Part shown: piece by piece, positions 42,148-52,346 of the stretch | How positions within the stretch are numbered: position 1 is the stretch's first letter | Layout of the letters: each line of letters begins with the position of its first letter | Assembly: GCF_900094575.1 (NCBI RefSeq) | Contig: NZ_FMAE01000010.1 | Span: forward strand, 224,347-288,346 | Origin: Bradyrhizobium yuanmingense | GTDB taxonomy: Bacteria > Pseudomonadota > Alphaproteobacteria > Rhizobiales > Xanthobacteraceae | Reading direction: 5' to 3' | DNA length: 64,000 nucleotides | Program-made: the position numbers and the translations under genes | The notes under the pieces: model-generated | Databases searched by the model: none | Seen by the model: the letters and a program-made list of their open reading frames with translations, nothing else | Told to the model about the DNA's origin: nothing

Positions 42148-43470
42148 TCAGATGGCGGCTATGTCCAGCCTCGAGCCGTCGGTCAGACGCGACAGCCGGA
42201 ACGGTGCGGGATCGACGCAAGGCGTGTCGTTGACGACAAGCTCTGCGGCCAGATAGCCGAGCCCCGGGCCCAAACCGAAGCCGTGACCCGAGCAGCCGGC
42301 CGCGAGGACGAGGCCCTTCACCCCGTCCACCTGCGACACCACGGGCACCGCGTCCGGCGTGCAATCGACGAAGCCGCCCCAGGCGCTATCGATCTGTATT
42401 TCGCCGAGTTGGGGGAAGGTTTTCCGGACACTCGCCACCACTTGGCTCACCAGCCATTTCAAGGGCGGAGGATCCAGCACGCGATTCTGCTCGAATATCC
42501 GATCGTCGTTGGTCAGCAGCGCCGCCATTGAATCCGGCCCCGAAACGAACGATTGGCCGACGCCGAGCCTGACGTTCTTCAGGCGACGCAAGAACTGCGG
42601 CATGAACTCCCGGCTGTATCGGATCGCCTGGGGCGTGATTTCGAGGTTCGCCTTGCCGCTGATCGCAAGCGTATAGCTGCCATCCAGTCGGCGCGTGATC
42701 GTGCAGTACGGTGTGGAGACCGCCTCGCCGATGTTGATTGTCGGGGTAGAACGCAGCGCGGTCTGCCGGATGCTCGCCTGGGGGAAACTGATCCCGAGCG
42801 GCCGAAGGAAGCGCGAGGACCAGGCGCCGGCGGCGCACAGCACCGCGCTGGTTCTGATGTAGCCCTTCTCCGTGTGCACGCCCGCGATCTTGCCATTGGC
42901 CAGGTCGAGCTTCCGCGCAGCGCATCCCTGGTGGATCGTGGCGCCCAGAGTTCTGGCCGCTTCGGCGATAGCCGGCGCGGCGAGCGCAGGTTCGGCCTTG
43001 CCATCCCGCTCCGAATAGGTGCCGCCGACCCATTTGTCGCGCGCTTCGGGGACGCGCTCGGCCACCTCCGCCCGACTCAGCACGCGGGTGTCGACGTCGT
43101 ACTCCCTGGCGACCTCGCGCCACTTTTCCCAACCCGCGAGCACAGCCTCGTCATGGGTCGCATAGACGAGACCGCAGCGACGAAATCCAAGGTCCCGATT
43201 GACATCGCGCGTGAGTTCGTCCCACAGCCGCATGGAGAGCACCGAGAGCGGCAGTTCGCGCCGGTCGCGGTTCTGCTGGCGGCACCAACCCCAGTTTCGG
43301 CTCGATTGTTCACAGGCGACGTGGCCCTTCTCGAGCAGCGCCACGGAGAGGCCGCGCTTCGCCAGGTAATAGGCGGCCGTAGAGCCGAGGATGCCGCCGC
43401 CGACGATGACGACGTCGGCCTCGGCCGGAAGACGCTCATCGCTGTGAATGCGCTCGACGTGGGGCGACAT
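42148..43470 (-). CDS. FAD-dependent D-amino acid/amine oxidoreductase (DadA-like), copy 1
   Basis: 440 residues from ATG 43470. FAD-binding DVVIVGGGILGSTAAYYLAKRG near residues 19-40, then SSRNWGWCRQQNRDRRELPL, a segment shared almost unchanged with the protein at 54682, and the C-terminal FAD signature VLAAGCSGHGFGLGPGLGYL. The DAO family oxidises amines or D-amino acids to imines. It is the last gene of the long minus-strand catabolic group and ends at a strong terminator. Confidence 0.88.
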   Translation of the reverse strand: MSPHVERIHSDERLPAEADVVIVGGGILGSTAAYYLAKRGLSVALLEKGHVACEQSSRNWGWCRQQNRDRRELPLSVLSMRLWDELTRDVNRDLGFRRCGLVYATHDEAVLAGWEKWREVAREYDVDTRVLSRAEVAERVPEARDKWVGGTYSERDGKAEPALAAPAIAEAARTLGATIHQGCAARKLDLANGKIAGVHTEKGYIRTSAVLCAAGAWSSRFLRPLGISFPQASIRQTALRSTPTINIGEAVSTPYCTITRRLDGSYTLAISGKANLEITPQAIRYSREFMPQFLRRLKNVRLGVGQSFVSGPDSMAALLTNDDRIFEQNRVLDPPPLKWLVSQVVASVRKTFPQLGEIQIDSAWGGFVDCTPDAVPVVSQVDGVKGLVLAAGCSGHGFGLGPGLGYLAAELVVNDTPCVDPAPFRLSRLTDGSRLDIAAI

Positions 43471-43653
43471 GTTCCAACGAACCTCGGCTGCCAAGAATGC
43501 GGAAGCAAAGTTCCGATCAGCCCTTCATCGCATCGTGCGGTCGATAGAATGTGCTGAAATCATCAAGGACTTCGCAAGATGTTCGGGTTTTTAACCACTT
43601 GAGTGATACGAGCTGCTCTAGCGGGACCGAGTCCCAGTTCAGCGCAGAAGCAT

Positions 43654-45117
43654 TCATCGGTAAAATCCGAGAACGGCCTTGGTCTCAAGATACTCCTCCA
43701 TGCCCTCGATGCCGTATTCGCGACCGTTGCCGGAGCGCTTGTAGCCGCCAAAGGGAGCATTGGGGTCCCAGTCAGGATAGTTGAGATGGACTTGACCCGA
43801 CTGGATCCGCCCCGCGACGGTTCGCACTGTCTCCATATCGGTGCCCTGCACGTGGGCGGCGAGCCCGTAGACGGTGTCATTGGCGATCGCGATCGCCTCG
43901 TCCACGGTGTCGTAGGGAATGATCGACAGCACCGGACCGAAGATTTCCTCCTGCGCGATCCTCATGTCGGGACGGACGTTCGAGAAGATGGTCGGCCGCG
44001 CATAGAAGCCAGTCCGAAGATCGCCGGGCCGACCTCGCCCGCCGATGACGAGCTTGGCGCCTTCTTCCAGGCCGACACCGATCATGGTCTGCACGCGCTC
44101 GAACTGCGGCCGGTTCGCAACCGGGCCATGGGTCGTGCTTTCCGCAAGGGGATCGCCGACCACCAGCTCTGAAGCGGCCTCTGCCGCCAAGGCCTCGACC
44201 TCTTTCATGTGTGAGCGAGGCACCAGCATGCGCGTCGGCGCGCTGCAGGATTGGCCGAGGTTGCGGAAGGCGGCCGCGACGCCCAGCGGAACGGCACGGC
44301 CAAAATCGGCATCAGGCAAGATGATATTCGGTGACTTGCCGCCGAGCTCCTGGGCAACGCGCTTGACGGTGGGTGCAGCCGCTTGCGCGACGAGAACGCC
44401 AGCCCGGGTCGAGCCGGTGATCGAGATCATGTCCACCTGCGGATGCGACGCCAGACGAGCGCCGACGATCGGGCCTGTTCCATTGACGAGGTTGAAGACG
44501 CCGGGCGGACAAGCGGCATCGTCCATCACCTCAGCGAAAAGCAAAGCACTCAGCGGCGACAATTCGCTCGGCTTCAACACCACCGTGCAACCAGCCGCGA
44601 GCGCCGGGCCGACCTTGGCTGTGATCTGGTAGAGAGGCCAGTTCCAGGGGGTAATGAGACCGCAGACCCCAATCGCCTCTCGCATGATCGCGGTGCTGCC
44701 GCGTGGGGTGACGAACGGATAGTTCGCAAGGTTGTCGCGTGCGACACGGATGTGCTCGGCGGCCAGCGGCACCTGGGCTCGGCGCGCATAGGTGATGGCA
44801 GCTCCCATCTCGAACGTGAGGACCTGCGCGAACAACTCCAGCCGCTGGAGAAGCAAACCATGAACCCGATCAAGCAGCGCCGCTCTTTCAGCAGGCGGTG
44901 TCGTGGACCAGCCGGCGAAGGCTCGTCTGGCAGCTGCTATGGCGCAGTCCACATCATCGTCGTCGCCAAGCGTAACCTCGGCGATCGACTGCTCCGTCGC
45001 CGGATTGACGACGGATGCTGCGGCCGCGACTGATCCGATCGGCTTCCGCCATTCTCCGTCGATGTAGAATTTTCCGAGCAAGCCGGCTTCCGTCAGGTGT
45101 CGAAGGGGCGAGGTCAT
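43654..45117 (-). CDS. NAD(P)-dependent aldehyde dehydrogenase
   Basis: 487 residues from ATG 45117. It has the ALDH hallmarks: GLITPWNWPLYQITAKVGPALAAGC, FTGS-like SITGSTRAG, the general base in QELGGKSPNI (about residue 258) and the catalytic Cys in NLGQSCSAPTRM (about 291), ending PFGGYKRSGNGREYG. It oxidises an aldehyde to the acid; the neighbouring amine oxidases would make such aldehydes. It starts 22 bp after the preceding gene. Confidence 0.92.
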   Translation of the reverse strand: MTSPLRHLTEAGLLGKFYIDGEWRKPIGSVAAAASVVNPATEQSIAEVTLGDDDDVDCAIAAARRAFAGWSTTPPAERAALLDRVHGLLLQRLELFAQVLTFEMGAAITYARRAQVPLAAEHIRVARDNLANYPFVTPRGSTAIMREAIGVCGLITPWNWPLYQITAKVGPALAAGCTVVLKPSELSPLSALLFAEVMDDAACPPGVFNLVNGTGPIVGARLASHPQVDMISITGSTRAGVLVAQAAAPTVKRVAQELGGKSPNIILPDADFGRAVPLGVAAAFRNLGQSCSAPTRMLVPRSHMKEVEALAAEAASELVVGDPLAESTTHGPVANRPQFERVQTMIGVGLEEGAKLVIGGRGRPGDLRTGFYARPTIFSNVRPDMRIAQEEIFGPVLSIIPYDTVDEAIAIANDTVYGLAAHVQGTDMETVRTVAGRIQSGQVHLNYPDWDPNAPFGGYKRSGNGREYGIEGMEEYLETKAVLGFYR

Positions 45118-45139
45118 TGGAAGCGATCCTTTCGACGGC

Positions 45140-46309
45140 CTACCAGCCGCGCATCCGGGGCCATCGCGCTTCGATCGCCTCGCTGTCCGCGGAAACGACG
45201 TTGTACAATTCGTGTTGCGACGCCGTCGCACAGGCGTGATTGGGCAGGATGCGGACCTTCGCGCCGATCGGAAGATCGGGCAAAGCGTGCGCCGACCCGG
45301 GTCTGACGGCGAGGATCCCGTGCTCCTGGCTCGCTTGGGAAACAATCAGGTCGGGAAAGACTTTGCCCGCCACGTCGCAGACCAGACCGTATCCCTGGTC
45401 GGCCGGCTGTGCCGCGGTGCCGCGGTCGCGCGACAGGGCCATCCAGCCCGCATCGACCAAAATCCAGCCCTTCTCGGGCTTCTTCCCGATCACAGTGGCG
45501 AGCACCGAGATTGCGATGTCGTCGGTCGTACAGACACCGACGCCGTGCATGACCAGATCGAAGAACATGTAGACGCCGGCCCGCATTTCCGTGACGCCGG
45601 TCAGGTCGTCGGCGAAATGCGCGGTCGGCGTCGAACCGACACTGACGACACGACATTCATGGCCGGCCGCGCGCAATGTCATCGCGGCGGCGACGGCCAC
45701 GGCGCGCTCGCTCTCCGCAGCCGCGACAAGGGCCGCAGGCGTACTGAGGCCGTAGGATTCGCCGGCATGGGTGAGAACGCCGGCGATCTTGACGCCGGCC
45801 TCGGCCATGGCGGCCGCAACGACCACGAGTTTCGGATCGGTCGCGGTCAGCCCACCGCGATGACCGTCGCAGTCGATCTCGACAAGGGCGGACGGTGTCA
45901 CACCGGCTGCGCGCCCGGCCGCGCCAAGCATGGCAGCCTGCTCAGGCGAGTCCAACAGCACCTTGATGTCGATGCCTGCTTTCTGCAAGCGCATCGCTCT
46001 GTCGGAGGTGTGCGGCGCCAGACCTACCGCATAGGTCATGTCCCGGAAACCGTGCTGTGCGAAATACTCCGCCTCCGCCAGGGTGGAGACAGTAATTGGC
46101 CCGGGCACGGACCGATAGACGCGCCGGGCGACGTCAATGGATTTTCCGGTTTTCATGTGGGGCCGCAGCACCACACCGCGCGCGGCCATGCGCGAGGATA
46201 GACGGGCAAGATTGCGATCCAGCCGGTCCCTGTCGAGCAGGAGGGCGGGAGTTGCCAATGCGGCCAGCGTCGCGGCGGCCTTGCCACTCTGGATATCTGT
46301 CCCGCGCAT
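45140..46309 (-). CDS. DSD1/D-threonine aldolase-like PLP enzyme
   Basis: 389 residues from ATG 46309. Fold type III alanine-racemase-like barrel: TPALLLDRDRLDRNL at the start and the PLP lysine in RPHMKTGKS near residue 60, a C-terminal metal-site segment (ILPNHACATA) that in D-serine dehydratases and D-threonine aldolases holds the divalent metal. These enzymes act on D-3-hydroxy amino acids. This fits a D-amino acid pathway beside DadA-like oxidases. The start could lie further upstream in the same frame. Confidence 0.88.
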   Translation of the reverse strand: MRGTDIQSGKAAATLAALATPALLLDRDRLDRNLARLSSRMAARGVVLRPHMKTGKSIDVARRVYRSVPGPITVSTLAEAEYFAQHGFRDMTYAVGLAPHTSDRAMRLQKAGIDIKVLLDSPEQAAMLGAAGRAAGVTPSALVEIDCDGHRGGLTATDPKLVVVAAAMAEAGVKIAGVLTHAGESYGLSTPAALVAAAESERAVAVAAAMTLRAAGHECRVVSVGSTPTAHFADDLTGVTEMRAGVYMFFDLVMHGVGVCTTDDIAISVLATVIGKKPEKGWILVDAGWMALSRDRGTAAQPADQGYGLVCDVAGKVFPDLIVSQASQEHGILAVRPGSAHALPDLPIGAKVRILPNHACATASQHELYNVVSADSEAIEARWPRMRGW

Positions 46310-46335
46310 CGCCTGGCCTAGCACGTCGATGTCTC

Positions 46336-47202
46336 CTAGCCGAACGACTGGTTGGCAATTGCGAAGCTGCGCGCCGGACCGGTCGATTGCGCCGGCATCC
46401 CCAGGGTCATGGTGGTGGCGTCGCTGACATGCTGCAGGCCAATGCTTTCGAGCCACGGCCCGAGTTGCGATGCCGCAGACGTATCGATGCGGACGAAACG
46501 CCCACCAAGGCGTGCGAGCGCTGCCTCGATCAGCGCACGTGCATCGGTCGGGCTTTCGGCCGCAACAGGGCCAATGACATGCCCGCGACCGAAAAGCCGG
46601 GAGATGGCGTAACCGCGGGCTATGCCGTCACGGTGCAGGACATAGCCATCGGCGTTTTGGACGAGCCGATCCAGCATCCGTTGCCTTTCCCAACCGGTGG
46701 CCTCGCGATCGAGCCGCACGACTGCATCGAAATCCGATGCAGCCATTGCCCTGACGAGGTCCGAGCGCGGCGACCTGCCGGTTTCGCTTGGAATTCCCTG
46801 ATGCTGGTGGATGACCCCGATCGGCACGAAGCCCCGGCGTCGGTAAAGGGCGATGCCTTCGGCTGTCGAATTCAGCGCGACCGTTCGTGGGCGCGCGGAC
46901 GTCAGCAACGCGTCCATGAGTCGCGCCCCGTAGCCGCGGCCCTGAACAGCCTTCGCGACGATGATCATCCCGGCGGAAGCATGCGTGTCGCCATATGGCC
47001 ACCACGCCGCCGTTCCGATCACCGCTCCGGCGCGCTCTAGGACGAAGCCACGGCCCAACTGCAGCGCGACATCCCAATCCTCGATCCGGTAGGGCCAGGA
47101 CATCTCTTGCGAGAGTCTTAGCGCGCCCTCCAGATGCGATCTGGCGAATGGAAGCAGGACCACATCTTCATGGACGCGATCTTCGGCCGCTGCGGTCGTC
47201 AT
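46336..47202 (-). CDS. GNAT family N-acetyltransferase, copy 1
   Basis: 288 residues from ATG 47202. The acetyl-CoA site is clear (MIIVAKAVQGRGYGARLMDALL, the Q-x-x-G-x-G/A loop near residue 85), followed by LNSTAEGIALYRRRGF. A second, GNAT-like C-terminal half includes GYAISRLFGRGHVIGPVAA. The whole architecture is repeated in the protein at 62431 (WFPYG; SMKREFGRGHVIGPIVA). Sits 26 bp before the PLP-enzyme gene. The substrate may be an amine related to the pathway; unproven. Confidence 0.85.
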   Translation of the reverse strand: MTTAAAEDRVHEDVVLLPFARSHLEGALRLSQEMSWPYRIEDWDVALQLGRGFVLERAGAVIGTAAWWPYGDTHASAGMIIVAKAVQGRGYGARLMDALLTSARPRTVALNSTAEGIALYRRRGFVPIGVIHQHQGIPSETGRSPRSDLVRAMAASDFDAVVRLDREATGWERQRMLDRLVQNADGYVLHRDGIARGYAISRLFGRGHVIGPVAAESPTDARALIEAALARLGGRFVRIDTSAASQLGPWLESIGLQHVSDATTMTLGMPAQSTGPARSFAIANQSFG

Positions 47203-47379
47203 GATGGGGCAAGTCTCTTTCGGTTTGCCGGCCAGATCGCCAGTGCCAAGACGAGGGCTATCCGGGTGATCCTCGCATGGTCCGCAGCCTATCTTGCGCC
47301 TCACAGCATTACGTATCGGACTGGAGCCAAGTTCGGCACAGCATTTCAATGATGATGCGATTGAACGACCGATCTGCTG

Positions 47380-48687
47380 TCAGCGGCTGGCGCGCCACAG
47401 AGCGATGCGGTCCCGCATGCGATAGCCCTGAATGAACGCGGACATGAACCAGCGATTGCCGCGATAGAACGGGATGAAGGCGGGAGGGCGGAAGTCAAAG
47501 GCAGTGCACGCCTGCGCGTCATGTCCCATCAGCTTGTGCGCCGCATGCATGCCGACCCATGGCGCCCAGACCACGCCTGAACCGCAGAAGCCGGTGGCAT
47601 AGACGATGCCGTCCTGCTCGAAGATGCGAGGAATCATGTCGCGGTTCATGGCGACGTTGCCGAACCAGCTGTGCGAGAGGCGAACGCTCTCCAGTTCCGG
47701 AAACAGATTGACCAAGCCCTTGCGCAGAAGCAGCTTCGGAGCGATTGGATCGCCGACGCGAGAGCTGTCGCGGCCACCGAGCAGAATGCGTCTGCCGTCG
47801 GGCGAAGGCCGGTAATAGAAGCCGACCTCCCGATTCTCGGTGATCATCATCCCTTTCGGCATCAGCCGCGCCATGACGTCGGGCGCGAGCTCCTCCGTTG
47901 CAATGATCCGGCTGCGCACCGGGACCAGCCTGCGGCGCAGGAAGGGCACGGCACCATCGGTGTAGCCGTTGGTACAAACCAGCACCTGACGCGCCTGCAC
48001 TGGACCGGCCGCAGTGACGACGCGGAATGCGCCATCTCTTTCGATTGAAGTTACTGGCGTCCGGGCGTGCACTGCCAATCCGGAAGTGAGCGCAACCCGC
48101 AGCAATTCGGCGTGGAATTTGGCTGGGTGCAGTCCGCCGATATCCATCCGAACCGTACCGCCGCGATAGACATCCGTGCCGATGTACTTGCGCTGCTCGG
48201 CGTAAGGAACCGCATAAGCTTCTATCCCGAGTCTCTTCGCGAGCCTTTCTGCAGTACGAGCCATGGCTTCGTATTGCTCATAGCCGAAGGCGCCCTTAAA
48301 CTGCCCCACCGGCTGGAAGTCGCAGGCAAGGCCTTCCGTCTTGATGAAATCGTACAGGAACTCGCGTGCGGCCTTGCCTTCCGCCTCGATCGCCAGCGCC
48401 TTCTCTTCGCCGAAACGCTTCGTGAGCGTTGCGTAGTCCGGCCGAATGGACCCACTGGTAATTCCGCCGTTGCGCGTGGAAGCTCCCTCGCCCGGATCCA
48501 TTGCGTCAAAGGCTGCAACCGAACGCCCCTCGCGCGCGAGCGTCAGACCAGCCGAAAGTCCCGCATAGCCCGCACCAACGATCAGCACGTCGAGCCTCTT
48601 GGGCAGTGGTTGCCGAGGCAGCGGCTTGAGCGGGGCGGCTTCCCACCAGTATGGCGTCGCCTTCTCGTCTACTCTGGGCGCATGCAT
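47380..48687 (-). CDS. FAD-dependent amine oxidoreductase (gamma-glutamylputrescine-oxidase-like)
   Basis: 435 residues. It opens with YWWEAAP, as many PuuB-type oxidases do, then RLDVLIVGAGYAGLSAGLTLAREG (FAD, residues 31-54), ASTRNGG, and the C-terminal GIVYATGFCGSGVVWAPWVG. DAO-family fold; PuuB relatives oxidise gamma-glutamyl amines, others act on sarcosine-like compounds. It starts 54 bp after the last permease gene and so appears to be transcribed with the importer, pointing to oxidation of the imported compound. Confidence 0.86.
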   Translation of the reverse strand: MHAPRVDEKATPYWWEAAPLKPLPRQPLPKRLDVLIVGAGYAGLSAGLTLAREGRSVAAFDAMDPGEGASTRNGGITSGSIRPDYATLTKRFGEEKALAIEAEGKAAREFLYDFIKTEGLACDFQPVGQFKGAFGYEQYEAMARTAERLAKRLGIEAYAVPYAEQRKYIGTDVYRGGTVRMDIGGLHPAKFHAELLRVALTSGLAVHARTPVTSIERDGAFRVVTAAGPVQARQVLVCTNGYTDGAVPFLRRRLVPVRSRIIATEELAPDVMARLMPKGMMITENREVGFYYRPSPDGRRILLGGRDSSRVGDPIAPKLLLRKGLVNLFPELESVRLSHSWFGNVAMNRDMIPRIFEQDGIVYATGFCGSGVVWAPWVGMHAAHKLMGHDAQACTAFDFRPPAFIPFYRGNRWFMSAFIQGYRMRDRIALWRASR

Positions 48688-48741
48688 GGCATTCGTGTCT
48701 CTTATGTCTTGTGGTGTCCAGCCGAGGCTTGGCTCGGCTGA

Positions 48742-49620
48742 TCAGATGTGATCGTTTCGAACGTCGAGGGCATCTCGCAAGCCATCGCCGATGAAGTTGA
48801 AGCTCGTCACCGCAATCGTAATCGCGGCGCCGGGAATGATCGCGAGCCATGGAGCGCTCGCCAGATATTGCTGGGCGCCATTGAGCATGTTGCCCCAGCT
48901 CGGCAGCGGCGGCTGGATGCCGTAGCCGAGAAAGCTGATATAGGCTTCCAGAAGGATCGCACGGGCGACGGCGAGGCTTGCGGCGACGATGATTGGACCC
49001 ATGGCATTGGGCAGGACCTCGCGGAACATGATGTGCCTGCGGCTCAGTCCCACCATGCGCGCAGCCTGGACAAACTCGCGCTCGCGCAGCGAGCGGACCT
49101 CGGCCTCGACGATTCTGGCGGTCTCCATCCAGCTCGTGACGGCAATGATCACGGTGATCATCACCGGGCTCGGCCGCAGCATGGCGGCCAGCGCCAAGAC
49201 GAGGAAGATCGAGGGATAGGAAAGGAAGCCGTCCACCACGCGCATCAGCGCTGCCCCGACCCAACCGCCGCGATAACCCGCCGTCACACCGACCAGGGTG
49301 CCGATCAGCGTCGACAGCAGCATCGCGGAGAATCCCACCAGCAGCGACACACGCCCGGCCTCCAATAGCCGTGCAGCCAAGTCACGTCCGAGGGGATCGG
49401 TGCCGAAATAGTGGTGCCCGCTGAGAGGCGGCGCAAAGCGGGCACGCAGATCGATCTGGAGGGAGTCGTAGGGCAAGGCATAGGGGCCGATAGCGCACGC
49501 CAGCACAAGCAGGGTGATCATCGCGATGCCGACAAGCGCCAGATGATGGCGCATGAAGCGCGCCACCGCACGGCTGTGCCACCACCGAGTAGGAGCTGCG
49601 TGCACGACAATGGTGGTCAT
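48742..49620 (-). CDS. ABC transporter permease, DppC/OppC family (second importer)
   Basis: 292 residues. N-terminal helix (HLALVGIAMITLLVLACAIG), FGTDPLGRDLAARLLEAGRVSLLVG signature of DppC-type proteins, then the BPD_transp_1 core with the EAA loop (EFVQAARMVGLSRRHIMFREVLPNAMGPI). Follows the other permease by 37 bp. Paralogue of the gene at 947. Confidence 0.93.
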   Translation of the reverse strand: MTTIVVHAAPTRWWHSRAVARFMRHHLALVGIAMITLLVLACAIGPYALPYDSLQIDLRARFAPPLSGHHYFGTDPLGRDLAARLLEAGRVSLLVGFSAMLLSTLIGTLVGVTAGYRGGWVGAALMRVVDGFLSYPSIFLVLALAAMLRPSPVMITVIIAVTSWMETARIVEAEVRSLREREFVQAARMVGLSRRHIMFREVLPNAMGPIIVAASLAVARAILLEAYISFLGYGIQPPLPSWGNMLNGAQQYLASAPWLAIIPGAAITIAVTSFNFIGDGLRDALDVRNDHI

Positions 49621-49657
49621 ATCTGCTGCCTCCTGGTAACAGGGCGAGCCGGCGGGC

Positions 49658-50608
49658 TCAGCCCAGACGAATGCGCGGGTCGACGGTAGCGATGACGATG
49701 TCTGCGATCAGGTTGCCCAACACGACCAGGATGGCCGAGAATATCAACAGTCCCATCACCATCGGATAGTCACTGTAGCCGAGGCTGTCGAGAAACAGCC
49801 GCCCCATTCCCGGCCAGGTGAAGACAGTCTCGGTCACGAGTGCGCCGGTCAGAACGCTGGGCAATTGCATCCCGGCCAGGGTGATCATCGGCAACAGCGC
49901 ATTGCCGACGACGTGCTTGAGCAGGATGCGTCGTTCGCTCACGCCCTTGGCGCGGGCGGTCTTAACGAAATCCTGACTTAGCGCATCGAGCGTCGCCGTG
50001 CGCATGTAGCGGCTCCAGATCGCGACATGAACCAGCGACAGCACCAGGCTCGGAAGGATCAGATGGTGCAGATAATCCAGCACCGAGCCGTCGCCGATCG
50101 TGTACATGTTCCCCGCAGGTACCCAACCGAGCTTCAGCGTAAAGATGTAGATGCCGATGAGGCCGAACCAGAAGGTCGGGACCGACAGTGCCACCATGGC
50201 ACCCACCGTCGCGCAATAGTCGAACAGGGAATAGCGGTGGGTAGCACCGCGAATGCCGATCCAGGTGCCGGCCGCGATGGCCAATACGGTGGACGTGCCC
50301 ATCAGCAGCAGCGTCGCCAACAGATGTCGGCCAATCACCGACAGCACCGCCGAGCCATCGCGGAAGGAGTGTCCCCAGTCGCCCCGGATCAGCCGCGAGG
50401 CCCAGTCGAGATACTGAAGCCACAGGGGCCGGTTCAGCCCAAGCTGGGCTGCGAGGCGCTCGACGTCCTTCTGGGTCATGCCGGGATCGAGCCCGAATTG
50501 CGCGAGAGGGCCGCCAGGCATGAGGTTGAGAACCGTGAAGCCGATGATCGAGACGATCACCAGCAGCACGATGCTCTGCGAGAGACGGTTGAGCAGGAAG
50601 CCGGACAT
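49658..50608 (-). CDS. ABC transporter permease, DppB/OppB family (second importer)
   Basis: 316 residues. N-terminal helix followed by LNLMPGGPLAQFGLDPGMTQ, five more hydrophobic segments and an EAA loop (DFVKTARAKGVSERRILLKHVVGNAL). Start MSGFLLNRLSQ is typical of the family. 59 bp after the binding-protein gene. Paralogue of the gene at 1780. Confidence 0.93.
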   Translation of the reverse strand: MSGFLLNRLSQSIVLLVIVSIIGFTVLNLMPGGPLAQFGLDPGMTQKDVERLAAQLGLNRPLWLQYLDWASRLIRGDWGHSFRDGSAVLSVIGRHLLATLLLMGTSTVLAIAAGTWIGIRGATHRYSLFDYCATVGAMVALSVPTFWFGLIGIYIFTLKLGWVPAGNMYTIGDGSVLDYLHHLILPSLVLSLVHVAIWSRYMRTATLDALSQDFVKTARAKGVSERRILLKHVVGNALLPMITLAGMQLPSVLTGALVTETVFTWPGMGRLFLDSLGYSDYPMVMGLLIFSAILVVLGNLIADIVIATVDPRIRLG

Positions 50609-50667
50609 GCGAGCCCTCCATTAGCGTGACAGGACCACCGGCCGCTCCTTGCAGGGCGGCCAGGACA

Positions 50668-52335
50668 TCAGCTCGCCCAGTACCAGGCCAGCGCATTCCA
50701 GGATTCCGTGCGCGTATTGCCGTTCGGCACGAAGCCGTTGATGCCCTTCTTGAGTCCTTCGACCGCATTGCTCTGGTACAACGGAAGGAACGGCAGGTCG
50801 CGACGAACAAGTTCCTGGACGCGAGAGTAGATCGCGCGCCGGGCTTCAGGATCGAAGGTCCGCGCGCCCTTGTCGAGCAGAGCGTCGACCTCCGGATTCG
50901 CATACTGCGCATTGTTCGAGCCGCGACCACCCTTGGCTCCGATCGAACGCGAGTGAAGGCGATTGGTGACGTCCGGATCGGCACCGATCAGGTACGAGCT
51001 ACCGACGATCACGGAATCGAATTGCGATTGCATCCAGAACTCGCCCCACATCACGGCGGCGGGCAGGTTCGATATCTTCATCTCCACGCCCAGCTGAGCA
51101 AACGTCTGCTGCAGGAATTGCTGCACCTGCTCGCGGAGCGGATCTCCGGAGGTGGTCGAATTGGTGAACGACAGGCGAACACCGTTCTTGGTCCGAATGC
51201 CGCCTGCTCCCGGAGCCCAGCCCGCCTCGTCGAGAATCTTGCGCGCGCGATTCAGATTGAACTGGTGCAGCGGCAGGCCGGCATTGAAGTAGAAGGACTG
51301 CCGCGGCATGAACGTCTCCGTCGGCGTCGGCACGCCGTAGTAGAGTCCCTGGATGATCGCCTCCTTGTCGATCGCCGCATAAAGCGCCTCCCGGACCGCA
51401 TGCTCCTTGAACTGCGGGCGCTCGAGGTTCAGGTAGAAGGACTCGAACGAGGCCCTTGGGACCAGCGTCACCACGCGGTTCGGCAGCTTCTTGGCTTCAC
51501 CATAATGATCGGGAGTGATGTAGGGCTGACCGACGAGATCGATGTCGCCGCTCTTGAACTGGGTGTAGAGGACGGTGAGATCGGGAATGTACTTGAAGAC
51601 CAGCCGCTCGATATGAGGGCCTTCACCGAAGTATTCGGTGTTGGCCACGAGTTCGAGATGGTCACCGGCGACCCGCTTGCCCCACTTGAACGCGCCGGTG
51701 CCGACCGGCGCCTGGTTGAAGGCGGCATTGTTCGGATTGGCCTCTTTTTCCAGGATGTGCTTGGGCACGATGAAGGTTTCGGTCAGGAACGACAAATACG
51801 GCGCAAAGGCCTCTTCCATTCGCCACGAGATCTCCGTGGGCGAGACCACCGTGATGTCCCGCACGAGAGAATGGCCGGACGTGCGCCAACTCCGGAAGTT
51901 GGGGTTCGTGATCAGCTCGAGCGTGAACTTCACGTCCTCGGCGCTGAAAGGCTTGCCGTCGTGCCAACGGACATCGTCACGCAAACGAATGCGCCATTTG
52001 AGACCGTCTTCCGAAATGCCGCCGTTCTTCTGGCTTGGCACTTCCAATGCAAGATTGGGCTGAATGACGCCTTGAGGATCGATGCGGAAGAGTGCGTCGA
52101 AGACCGAGAAATGCACACCATCGTCGACTTCAATGTGGGCCATCAGCGGATTGAAGACGGTCGGCTCCTGCCCAAGTCCGACGATCACGCGGCCGGTTGG
52201 CTTTGCCGGAGAGGTGCGCGCGAGGGCCGGCTTGCCCAAGAGATTGGGCGCGAAGATGCCGGCGGCTCCGCCAATTGCCACCATGCGCAGGGCATCGCGC
52301 CGCGAGTAGTTCGATGTCGCAGAACGCTCGGTCAT
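50668..52335 (-). CDS. ABC transporter substrate-binding protein, family 5 (second importer)
   Basis: 555-residue SBP_bac_5 receptor. Tat-type signal: SRRDALRMVAIGGAAGIFAP at residues 11-30. Family features: RLRDDVRWHDGKPFSAEDVKFTLELI, and the domain end near QSNAVEGLKKG. 11 bp after the ATPase stop. Ligand unknown; the linked oxidases suggest an amino acid or amine derivative rather than a plain peptide. Confidence 0.92.
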   Translation of the reverse strand: MTERSATSNYSRRDALRMVAIGGAAGIFAPNLLGKPALARTSPAKPTGRVIVGLGQEPTVFNPLMAHIEVDDGVHFSVFDALFRIDPQGVIQPNLALEVPSQKNGGISEDGLKWRIRLRDDVRWHDGKPFSAEDVKFTLELITNPNFRSWRTSGHSLVRDITVVSPTEISWRMEEAFAPYLSFLTETFIVPKHILEKEANPNNAAFNQAPVGTGAFKWGKRVAGDHLELVANTEYFGEGPHIERLVFKYIPDLTVLYTQFKSGDIDLVGQPYITPDHYGEAKKLPNRVVTLVPRASFESFYLNLERPQFKEHAVREALYAAIDKEAIIQGLYYGVPTPTETFMPRQSFYFNAGLPLHQFNLNRARKILDEAGWAPGAGGIRTKNGVRLSFTNSTTSGDPLREQVQQFLQQTFAQLGVEMKISNLPAAVMWGEFWMQSQFDSVIVGSSYLIGADPDVTNRLHSRSIGAKGGRGSNNAQYANPEVDALLDKGARTFDPEARRAIYSRVQELVRRDLPFLPLYQSNAVEGLKKGINGFVPNGNTRTESWNALAWYWAS

Positions 52336-52346
52336 AACGTCTCTCC